The position numbers were made by a program, and so were the translations under genes. Below, piece after piece: positions 1-6,186 of a DNA stretch of 7,201 bases; within the stretch, counting starts at the first letter, position 1; each line of letters opens with the position of its first letter. Origin of the DNA: Caldifarciminota bacterium (GTDB lineage: Bacteria > Hydrothermota > Hydrothermia > UBA1063 > CAJXJZ01); NCBI GenBank assembly GCA_027033555.1, contig JALVLE010000391.1, positions 1 through 7,201 on the forward strand, read 5' to 3'. A model generated the notes under the pieces. It saw only the letters and a program-made list of their open reading frames with translations. It did no database searches and had not been told where the DNA came from.

Positions 1-4
1 CCAT
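1..4 (-). CDS. Start of an unidentified gene running off the window (5' end only)
   Basis: Only the ATG (bases 4-2) and one further base are visible, so the product cannot be named. The start is credible because a strong ribosome binding site, AAAAGGGAGG, lies at 10-19 on the minus strand with a 5-base spacer, and a near-consensus sigma70 promoter lies just upstream at 35-62. The gap to the pfkA stop is 68 bases. The gene therefore probably begins its own transcript, with a leader of about 24 bases, although readthrough from pfkA is possible since no terminator is seen between them. Confidence 0.55.
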
Positions 5-34
5 GGTATCCTCCCTTTTGTATTATTATATTAA

Positions 35-62
35 ATTATAAGGCGTCCCTGCGGTATATCAA
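35..62 (-). promoter_or_regulatory. Sigma70-type promoter for the gene starting at base 4
   Basis: On the minus strand the -35 box is TTGATA (57-62, five of six consensus bases), the spacer is 16 bases, and the -10 box is a perfect TATAAT (35-40). Transcription would begin near base 28. A short perfect hyphenated palindrome, ATTAA-CGA-TTAAT, lies at 65-77 just upstream of the -35 box and overlaps the pfkA stop codon; it could be an operator, but it is short and AT-rich. The match in sequence and spacing makes this the clearest promoter in the window. Confidence 0.75.
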
Positions 63-72
63 AAATTAACGA

Positions 73-1041
73 TTAATCTTCCCATTTGAACGTGTAAACC
101 GAGTTAATCAGAAATTGTGAAAGCGTTTTTTTATTTTTTACAGCTTTTTCCAGCGGAGTGAACGCAATATCGTCCTTTTTTATTCCAACCAGCACATTAA
201 ATGTTTTTTGAGAGAGGGCTTTTAATGTACCCATCGCGAGGCGAAAGGCAAGCAGTCTATCGTGAAATACTGGAATCCCTCCTCTTTGAATATGACCAAG
301 GACAGAGATCCGTATATCATATCCTATATTTTTTGATTTCAGAAGCTCGGCCACTTCACGTGCAGATGCCTTTCCCTCTGCAACTATAATAATAGAGTTC
401 CTTCTGCCTTCTTCATATCTTTTTCTCAGCCTTGTGGCAAGTTCATCAACATCTGTTTCCACTTCCGGAATAAAAACCCCCTCTGCGCCTGTGGCTATTG
501 CCGCGCTTACCGCAAGGAAGCCTGAACGGTGTCCCATAACCTCTATGATAAACGCTCTATCATGCGAGGAAGCTGTGTCTTTTATCTTGTCAACTGCATC
601 CTGAATGGTGCTTAGAGCAGTATGCATCCCCAGTGTTTCGTCTGTGCCATAAATATCATTGTCAATAGAGGCAGGAAGTACTATACATTTTACACCTAAT
701 CTGGTAAGGTCGTAGGCGCCTCTTAAAGACCCATCGCCACCTATAACAACGAGAACGTCCACTTTGTCCTCCCTAAGAATATTTTTTACATGTTCCCTCA
801 CCGCAGGATTATCTTTAAATTCTGGAAACCTGGATGTACCGAGGATTGTGCCTCCCATTTTGAGAAGGCCGGCTACGTTGTCATAGGTGAGGTGATATTT
901 TTCCCTGTAGGCAATGCCTTTGTATCCGCTTCTGTAACCCATGACCTCATACCCATTTTCAATAAGTGCTCTTGTGAGGTACCTTATAAGCGGATTCATT
1001 CCAGGAGAGTCACCGCCTGAAGTTATAATTGCAATTTTCAT
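73..1041 (-). CDS. pfkA: 6-phosphofructokinase, PfkA type, probably ATP-dependent
   Basis: This cytoplasmic enzyme phosphorylates fructose 6-phosphate to fructose 1,6-bisphosphate, the committed step of glycolysis. Its 322 residues match the usual PfkA length. Visible motifs are GGDSPGMN (9-16), GTSR (68-71), the nucleotide/Mg loop GGDGS (101-105), the catalytic segment PASIDND (123-129, catalytic Asp127), Arg162, EVMGHR (167-172), Glu222, and the substrate motif GHIQRGG (249-255). Gly104 and the absence of Lys at 124 are the pattern of ATP rather than pyrophosphate users; position 124 is Ala and 125 Ser instead of the common Gly-Thr. Arg20, Arg24 and Glu187 of the effector site are kept, but residues matching E. 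coli Arg54, Arg154, Lys211 and Lys213 read as Tyr, Lys, Glu and Arg, so ADP/PEP control may be altered. The start overlaps the upstream protease stop as ATGA, with AAAAGGAG at 1049-1056. Confidence 0.95.
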   Translation of the reverse strand: MKIAIITSGGDSPGMNPLIRYLTRALIENGYEVMGYRSGYKGIAYREKYHLTYDNVAGLLKMGGTILGTSRFPEFKDNPAVREHVKNILREDKVDVLVVIGGDGSLRGAYDLTRLGVKCIVLPASIDNDIYGTDETLGMHTALSTIQDAVDKIKDTASSHDRAFIIEVMGHRSGFLAVSAAIATGAEGVFIPEVETDVDELATRLRKRYEEGRRNSIIIVAEGKASAREVAELLKSKNIGYDIRISVLGHIQRGGIPVFHDRLLAFRLAMGTLKALSQKTFNVLVGIKKDDIAFTPLEKAVKNKKTLSQFLINSVYTFKWED

Positions 1042-4000
1042 CTTCTCTCTCCTTTTGAAAGAATAAACAGTTTAATTACCTTTTCCATGGATTGATAATC
1101 GCCCTTAAATTTAATATCAAGATAGTACATATCGGGTTCAAGGCCTTGAATATCCAGTGGTATCTCTTCTATTGCGTGTCCTCTGAATTTGAAAAACTGT
1201 GTTTTCACCATTAAGCCTGAAAAATTTATAAAATCAATTCTGCCATCGCCTTCAAAGCCTACCTTGAACCTGAGATGTGCTTTTCCGTTTTTAACAGGAT
1301 TGGGATAAATATATAAAAGGCTTATACCATGTGTTTTTGGGGTATTGTGTTGTATCTCAGGCACAACGTATAGATTGTGACGTGCGTTTACATATACATG
1401 TGGCTGTGTTGAGTTTTCTATTTCTTCTGAAATTGCAAAAATAAACCCATCACTGGTAATGTATGCAATATTCAGGTGGTTGTTGTTTCTGAGATTACAG
1501 ATTATGGGATTCTGCACAGAGGAAGATGCCTGAAGCGGAAAGCCATACACCTTTTTACCATAAACAGTGTAAGCGTCAAGGTGTTCCCCATGAGCCACTA
1601 TAATCTCATCTTGGCCATCTTTATTCAGGTCCCCTGTCACTATCCCCCCACAGGTAGTATCAGATATAGAAAGTGGGAAACCAGACATTAAAGCACCGTT
1701 GCTATTTATCACATACAAGAGTGAGTCAAGTACAAAAGCAAAATACGCACCATCTTTGTAGCTCCCTACAGCCACGTAATTTGCAGGTATACCGCTAAAT
1801 GCTCTTTGCCATATAATATCGCCTGTAATATTTAAGGCTTCTACATGTCCGTTGCCTTTGATACTGAAGAAAGCAATTTCTGTGTCTGGAAACCTTGTAA
1901 CGATGAATGGAGAAAAATAAGGAGCAGGGTAGGAATTACCAATACTCTCCACGTTCTCTCTATCATCAATGATATAAATTATTCCGTCTGTCCCCTGTGT
2001 GAAGATAAGACTTGAATTCAGTGTTCCAACTCCGTGTCTTAATGGAGAGGAAAGTCGGAAAGTATGTTTTTCATTGCCTCTAAGATCAAAAAGATGAAGT
2101 CTGGCATCATCGCTGCCTGCAAATACGTACAACGTATCTCTGAAGCTTCCAAAAGAAATAGTACCCCTTATTTCATTACCGGTAGATTGGCTCCACACTC
2201 TAAAGACAGTGTCTCCCTGGTAGGTATAAAAATATATCTTCCCTTCCTGTGTTGCCATTGCTATATACAGAAGAGAATCTGTTTTTAATATGGCAGGTGG
2301 ACTTATAGGCCTATCTGCCCCTATACTATCTTCAAAAATCACATTGCCGGCATTTTCTACCAGGCTAAAGAGGGTAAAAGAGTCAATGGTGACTGTATCC
2401 AGAGAGGTAAGGTCCACAGAATCTACATATATGTACTGACAGATGGCAAAAACAGAGTCATATTCCATGTAACTTTTCACAGGTGTATTAATTATCATGT
2501 AATAAAGGTTGCTGTCTCTTACACTATACCCAATCCTGATTGGAAACCCTGATATGCTTTTCTCACGTTCTACAATAACACGCATGCTTTCAGAAATTGT
2601 ATCTGGCATGATGAAAACAAGATTTGTAAGGTTGTTTTCGTTGTCATTGCTTGATGGCGTTGTCCATGGTGCCAGGATGGTGTTGTTGCCTTTAAAGTAA
2701 GTGTCGTAAGGACAGCCAAACCAGGTGTAGGCATAAGGAGATAAGTCTGTCCATTTTTCAAAATCCTGCACGTGATCTGCTTCCACAACATCTACTGCCA
2801 TGGGTCTTACAGCATTTACTTCGTTGTATGGATAGTATTCCCATAAAATCCTCTCATCTACATGCCATGTGAGGATGCCGTCTGCAGGTTCAAGATAATC
2901 GTTTTCCCCGAAAAAGTGAACCAGAACACCGTTCTTCCATTTACCAAATACCCGGGCTGTATCGTTGCAGATCACCGTATCGTTAAATGTAAGATTGGTT
3001 TCAAGGTTTTCAAATAAAAAGTATTCATGGGCGTTTACAGGCACTTTCAGAAATCTTATTCCACTATAAGGGTTTTCAGCAAAGTATGGCACAGTATAAT
3101 ACAAATTTCCGTTTTTTCTTAGCGAGAAGCTGTCTATACCCACTGATATGGGTAGAAGGGTGATTGTGTCTGGCTTTTCTCTTGCCGACAGAACCTTCAG
3201 TATTCTGTGATCAACAAACCCTTCGCCAAAAAGGTATTTTAAAATCCAGTCAGTCCAGAGGCGTGTCCAGGCGTTGGGGTATGGTGGTAGTACGCCTGAT
3301 GGGATGCCCTCAGCAGCAAGGTACGTTCCTGTTGTCATTATCCCAAAGGCACCCACTCCAGAGCCATTGTATCGGGTATCGTAAAGATCGGGATAGAAGA
3401 ACATGTTATGTCCGGATTCATGGAAAAGCGTGCCGTTGATTCTCACATCTATTCCGTCCTGACTCATGGTCTCGCTCATTATTTCTGCGTCAAATACTGT
3501 GTCCTGTCCATTGTTAAGAACTATATATGGCACGCCAAGGTAATACTCCAGAGCCCCTGCGGGGACCGTTACAGCTGGCATGTCGTAAGGGGAGTCAAAA
3601 TTTAAGTCTGTTTGCCAGGCAGAACCTGGGTGAAAGATTACGTATCTATCAAACACACCTTCCAGATAGTCTTTTACGCCATTATTATCAATGTCTTCAA
3701 AACTTACTGTACTGTCTTCATCAGCTGCTCTAAATGCATCTCTCATAAATGTTACAAGCCCAAGTTCTGGATCCTGGCCCCATGCAGAGTAGTATCCCAT
3801 TTTATGGGGCACTCTATAAGGGGGGAGGCCTGAGTCCGGTTTTACCACCCATTCCACCCTCACTTTTCCATAAGTTGCAGCTTCATAGTAATCTGCAAGT
3901 GCCTCTATAAGTGTGTTAAAGTAGGTCCAGTCATGAGGAGGGTCATAATATGGATTGTAAATAGGTTCACCGTTACAATCTGTGCCTATTATCATGGGTT

Positions 4001-4337
4001 CTCCATTTCCTGTCAAAACAAAAGTCCCATCTCCTGTGGATTTTGGGTCATCTGGTTGTTCCTTCTGAAATTCCACTCTTAAAACAAGGAGTCTTATTAT
4101 CACTGGTTGTTTTGCGTGTTTTTGGGCAAACCTTTTAAACCTCCTTATGGGGGGATATGTTTCATAAGTAAAATGCCTGTTTAGCTCCGCCAGTCGCCTT
4201 TTTATTTCACCGTATCTTTTGATTATGAGATGGGCGTTGCGTACCCTGTAATTGGTATTATATTTTTTAAAGCCTGTGATTTTTCCTTCCTGGTTTAGAA
4301 AATTAAGAGTTAAAACTATAGAAAAAAATGATAACAT
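1038..4337 (-). CDS. Large exported M6-family (immune inhibitor A-like) metalloprotease with propeller-like region and C-terminal sorting-like domain
   Basis: Probable secreted zinc endopeptidase of 1099 residues. The N-terminus has a short hydrophobic stretch (residues 1-14) and no basic n-region, so it is a weak signal peptide. The M6 catalytic region covers about 80-590. It contains the zinc motif HESGH (306-310) followed by PDLYDT (316-321), a Met-turn-like GIM (332-334), EYFLFEN (438-444), GILTWHVDE (487-495) and VVEAD (517-521), all typical of the family. A possible calcium site is DIDNNGVKD (215-223). Residues about 590-975 look like beta-propeller (PQQ or FG-GAP-like) repeats, including GDLNKDGQDE (902-911). 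Residues about 1008-1092 start with YIYPNPVKNG and resemble the type A sorting domain of type IX secretion or an FlgD-like Ig fold. The ATG is preceded by AAAAGGAGG (4342-4350). In the 63-base gap upstream there are TATAAA-like boxes but no convincing -35 box and no terminator hairpin. The stop overlaps pfkA. Confidence 0.88.
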   Translation of the reverse strand: MLSFFSIVLTLNFLNQEGKITGFKKYNTNYRVRNAHLIIKRYGEIKRRLAELNRHFTYETYPPIRRFKRFAQKHAKQPVIIRLLVLRVEFQKEQPDDPKSTGDGTFVLTGNGEPMIIGTDCNGEPIYNPYYDPPHDWTYFNTLIEALADYYEAATYGKVRVEWVVKPDSGLPPYRVPHKMGYYSAWGQDPELGLVTFMRDAFRAADEDSTVSFEDIDNNGVKDYLEGVFDRYVIFHPGSAWQTDLNFDSPYDMPAVTVPAGALEYYLGVPYIVLNNGQDTVFDAEIMSETMSQDGIDVRINGTLFHESGHNMFFYPDLYDTRYNGSGVGAFGIMTTGTYLAAEGIPSGVLPPYPNAWTRLWTDWILKYLFGEGFVDHRILKVLSAREKPDTITLLPISVGIDSFSLRKNGNLYYTVPYFAENPYSGIRFLKVPVNAHEYFLFENLETNLTFNDTVICNDTARVFGKWKNGVLVHFFGENDYLEPADGILTWHVDERILWEYYPYNEVNAVRPMAVDVVEADHVQDFEKWTDLSPYAYTWFGCPYDTYFKGNNTILAPWTTPSSNDNENNLTNLVFIMPDTISESMRVIVEREKSISGFPIRIGYSVRDSNLYYMIINTPVKSYMEYDSVFAICQYIYVDSVDLTSLDTVTIDSFTLFSLVENAGNVIFEDSIGADRPISPPAILKTDSLLYIAMATQEGKIYFYTYQGDTVFRVWSQSTGNEIRGTISFGSFRDTLYVFAGSDDARLHLFDLRGNEKHTFRLSSPLRHGVGTLNSSLIFTQGTDGIIYIIDDRENVESIGNSYPAPYFSPFIVTRFPDTEIAFFSIKGNGHVEALNITGDIIWQRAFSGIPANYVAVGSYKDGAYFAFVLDSLLYVINSNGALMSGFPLSISDTTCGGIVTGDLNKDGQDEIIVAHGEHLDAYTVYGKKVYGFPLQASSSVQNPIICNLRNNNHLNIAYITSDGFIFAISEEIENSTQPHVYVNARHNLYVVPEIQHNTPKTHGISLLYIYPNPVKNGKAHLRFKVGFEGDGRIDFINFSGLMVKTQFFKFRGHAIEEIPLDIQGLEPDMYYLDIKFKGDYQSMEKVIKLFILSKGERR

Positions 4338-4400
4338 GACTCCTCCTTTTATTTTATATTTTAAGCCCCTTTATAGGTTTTAAAAAACAAAGACCGTATT

Positions 4401-4766
4401 TTATTGTTTAAGATTTTCCTCTGTGGTTTCTATGAGATGGTTTAAGTATTTCATCTGAGCTTTTACCTGATTAATCCAATCTTTTAAAGCCTTTTTCCCC
4501 ATGGGAGTTATTGTATAGACCCTTTTAGGCGGACCATTTTCTTCTGGCATTCTCCACTTTGACTTTACAAGCCCCATTGCCTCCAATTTCCTCAATACCC
4601 TGTATGCAATTCCTCTTTCAAGAAACTCTGAAGATATACCGTATTCGTGGGCTTTTTCTATTAATTTATACCCATAAGAGGGGGCTCTGACAAGAAGAGC
4701 AAGAAAAACCACTTCAATAAACTCGCCACTTTTGAAACCCAGTATCCTGTATTTACACCTTTTCAA
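4401..4766 (-). CDS. PadR-family winged-helix transcriptional regulator
   Basis: A 121-residue DNA-binding protein, the usual size of short PadR proteins, which generally act as dimeric repressors. The winged helix-turn-helix spans about 17-88. It contains the family signature APSYGYKLIE (28-37), the recognition-helix segment RGIAYRVLRKLEAMGLV (51-67) and the wing NGPPKRVYTIT (77-87). The C-terminal helix (about 93-119) is the expected dimerisation helix. Translation starts at TTG: there is an in-frame TAA eight codons upstream, no ATG between it and the conserved region, and the next GTG falls inside helix 1. The TTG overlaps the TGA of the upstream metal-binding gene (TTGA), and no good ribosome binding site is seen, so translation is probably coupled. 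I infer that it controls its own operon through the palindrome at 5304-5324; the ligand is unknown, but the neighbour suggests a metal or redox signal. Confidence 0.88.
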   Translation of the reverse strand: MKRCKYRILGFKSGEFIEVVFLALLVRAPSYGYKLIEKAHEYGISSEFLERGIAYRVLRKLEAMGLVKSKWRMPEENGPPKRVYTITPMGKKALKDWINQVKAQMKYLNHLIETTEENLKQ

Positions 4767-5260
4767 CTTTTGCCAAGTTGTTCTTTAATCTCCAGAATCA
4801 TTGATTTAAGCTCAGCAATCTGTTTACGAAGATCCTGTACTTCAAGTTTAAGTCTCCTTATTTCCTCATTCTCTCCTTCGGAGTGAGGGCCGTGTCCTTC
4901 ATGGTGGTGCTCGTGGGGGGCTTCATTGTAATGATAATCCCCTTTCAACATTTCCTTGAGCACATCTTTTACCTTCCCATAAGCTCCTACAACTGGTTTT
5001 ATGCCGTATTGCTTAAAGAATTCCTGGGCTCTTGGTCCCATGCCCCCTGTAACAATTATGTCTGCTCCTATGGTGTGAATAAATGCCGGTAATTCGCCAG
5101 GGTTGTGTTCACCTGGATATGGGTTTTCAATGGATTCCACTTTTTTTATCACGTTCCCATCTACAATTTCTACCAATACAAAGTATGGAGCGTGGCCGAA
5201 ATGATAGCTTATTACGCTATCAAGATCCCTGGGTTCGTCTGCTGTAAACGCTATTTTCAT
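4763..5260 (-). CDS. NifX/NafY-like (dinitrogenase FeMo-cofactor-type) metal-binding protein with His-rich and coiled-coil tail
   Basis: 165 residues in three parts. Residues 1-112 form the RNase H-like domain of the Nitro_FeMo-Co family (as in small stand-alone proteins of Thermotoga and methanogens): MKIAFTADE, the FGHAPYF segment (21-27), ADIIVTGGMGPRAQEFF (66-82) and the GAYGKVKDVL end (92-101). Residues 110-126 carry seven histidines in 17 positions, a likely metal-binding patch. Residues 129-163 form a coiled coil with hydrophobic a/d positions I134, L137, V141, L144, I148, L151, I155, I158 and L162, an unbroken 3-4 spacing. Family members bind or carry iron-sulfur or molybdenum-iron clusters; no nif gene is present here, so a role in nitrogen fixation is not implied. 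The ATG has AAGGGAGG at 5269-5276. The gene is first in an operon with the PadR regulator and is probably its functional partner. Confidence 0.85.
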   Translation of the reverse strand: MKIAFTADEPRDLDSVISYHFGHAPYFVLVEIVDGNVIKKVESIENPYPGEHNPGELPAFIHTIGADIIVTGGMGPRAQEFFKQYGIKPVVGAYGKVKDVLKEMLKGDYHYNEAPHEHHHEGHGPHSEGENEEIRRLKLEVQDLRKQIAELKSMILEIKEQLGKS

Positions 5261-5284
5261 GTTTTTCGCCTCCCTTTGATATCT

Positions 5285-5313
5285 ATTTTAATGCAAAAAT
5301 AGCATATATGCAA
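5285..5313 (-). promoter_or_regulatory. Possible promoter of the metal-binding/PadR operon
   Basis: On the minus strand TAAAAT (5285-5290, five of six bases of the -10 consensus) lies 17 bases from TTGCAT (5308-5313, a weak -35 box). This would start transcription near 5278 and leave a leader of about 17 bases carrying the ribosome binding site. The -35 box lies inside the 21-base palindrome, which would suit repression by a bound dimer. Two better -35 hexamers, TTGACT at 5330-5335 and 5346-5351, have no equally good -10 box at the right distance, so the exact promoter is uncertain. Confidence 0.4.
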
Positions 5314-5324
5314 ATTGCACATAT
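5304..5324. promoter_or_regulatory. 21-base imperfect palindrome, candidate operator
   Basis: The arms ATATATGCAA (5304-5313) and TTGCACATAT (5315-5324) are inverted copies with one mismatch around a single central base. The inner TGCAA-A-TTGCA is perfect, and a second, overlapping perfect palindrome GCATATATGC lies at 5302-5311. The element sits about 45-65 bases upstream of the metal-binding gene, over a possible -35 box. Symmetry and position are those of a site for a dimeric repressor, and the PadR protein encoded in the same operon is the obvious candidate. The binding protein is inferred, not shown. Confidence 0.5.
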
Positions 5325-5351
5325 ATCTAAGTCAACATATATCTAAGTCAA
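5319..5351. repeat. Tandem direct repeat, 17 bases twice with period 16
   Basis: ACATATATCTAAGTCAA occurs at 5319-5335 and again at 5335-5351, identical and sharing one base. Read on the minus strand, each unit holds TTGACT followed by TAGATATATG. The pair lies directly upstream of the palindrome and just after the end of the nitrilase gene. It may be a duplicated regulator site, a duplicated -35 region, or a recent slippage duplication. Confidence 0.6.
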
Positions 5352-5361
5352 AAATCACGTC

Positions 5362-6186
5362 TTAGAAATTTTTATTAAGTTTATTGACATACTTTGAAAG
5401 GAATTTTAAACCATCTATACTATCCTGGATTATATTGTTAAGGGGGGTGATGTTTTTGTCAAGAGCCAGGTCCGGATCAATTTCCGCTATTTTTATGGTG
5501 GTTTCGTTTTCTCCTGCCATGAAAATAGTATTACCTCTGGGGTCTATAATCTGACTTCTTCCTGTAAATCTTGTATCATATTCCTGGCCAAGTCTGTTAG
5601 CAGTTACAGAGAATACTCTGTTTTCTATGCTTCTTATTCGCATACCTGCCTGACCAAGTCCAGGAAGCACCAGGTTCGCTGAGTGGGCGAGTATTTGTGC
5701 TCCTTTCAGCATTAAGAGCCTTGCGTGTTCTGGAAAAGCCCAATCAAAACATATCATAAGTCCTATTTTCACTCCTTTGTAATCTATAACCACAGGCTCA
5801 TTGTGTGATAGGTCAAAAAGCTTTTTCTCCTTGAAAAAAAGATGTAGTTTTTGGTATTTAACTACCTTCCCATCTGGATAAAAGGCTGCCTGAGAATTGA
5901 ATAATCTGCCCTTTTCTTTCTCCGCAAGACCGGTTATGATGAGTGTATTGGTGTTTTTGGCAAGTTCAAGGAAGAATTTGCTCTGTTTTCCTTCCGGGAT
6001 TTCATCCGCAAGAGGCAATAATTCCTCTTTGGTTGAAAATACATACCCTGTGGTTGCAAGCTCAGGTAAAATTATTATGTCACTTTGTTTTATAATCTCT
6101 GAATGTTTGCTGATAAATTCCAAGTTTTTTTCAGGCTGTCTGTGCTCTGGTTTAAATTGAAAAAAGCCTATTTTAAGTGTCTTCAT
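5362..6186 (-). CDS. Carbon-nitrogen hydrolase (nitrilase superfamily amidohydrolase)
   Basis: A 274-residue cytoplasmic enzyme expected to cleave a non-peptide C-N bond (amide or nitrile); the substrate is not evident. The Glu-Lys-Cys triad is visible as Glu42 in ILPELATTGY (39-48), Lys113 in KYQKLHLF (110-117) and Cys146 in MICFDWAFPEHAR (144-156), with a further conserved Glu120. From memory, the block around the cysteine and the following ANLV and SIENRV segments resemble the thermophilic nitrilases of Pyrococcus. The ATG at 6186 gives the usual family N-terminus (MKTLKIGFFQFKP) and overlaps the AMMECR1 end by 14 bases. A TTG 13 codons upstream (6225), preceded by AAGGA, is an alternative start but would add residues that the family lacks. 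The overlap implies cotranscription and coupling with AMMECR1 and Memo, so the three may act in one pathway. Confidence 0.92.
   Translation of the reverse strand: MKTLKIGFFQFKPEHRQPEKNLEFISKHSEIIKQSDIIILPELATTGYVFSTKEELLPLADEIPEGKQSKFFLELAKNTNTLIITGLAEKEKGRLFNSQAAFYPDGKVVKYQKLHLFFKEKKLFDLSHNEPVVIDYKGVKIGLMICFDWAFPEHARLLMLKGAQILAHSANLVLPGLGQAGMRIRSIENRVFSVTANRLGQEYDTRFTGRSQIIDPRGNTIFMAGENETTIKIAEIDPDLALDKNITPLNNIIQDSIDGLKFLSKYVNKLNKNF

Noticed and set aside
2570..2791. Second minus-strand open frame inside the protease
   Set aside because: It is an out-of-frame shadow of the M6 gene with no family resemblance.
3164..3733. Open frames on the plus strand opposite the protease (and others at 201-389, 790-1020, 1476-1691, 5897-6160)
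   Set aside because: All lie opposite well-supported genes, are short, and show no recognisable domain.
4338..4400. Promoter and terminator between padR and the protease
   Set aside because: TATAAA-like boxes are present, but no matching -35 box or hairpin with U-run was found.
4763..5260. Evidence for nitrogen fixation
   Set aside because: The Nitro_FeMo-Co domain is widespread in organisms that do not fix nitrogen, and no nif genes are nearby.
5319..5351. CRISPR-like repeat
   Set aside because: Only two copies, sharing a base and with no spacer between them.
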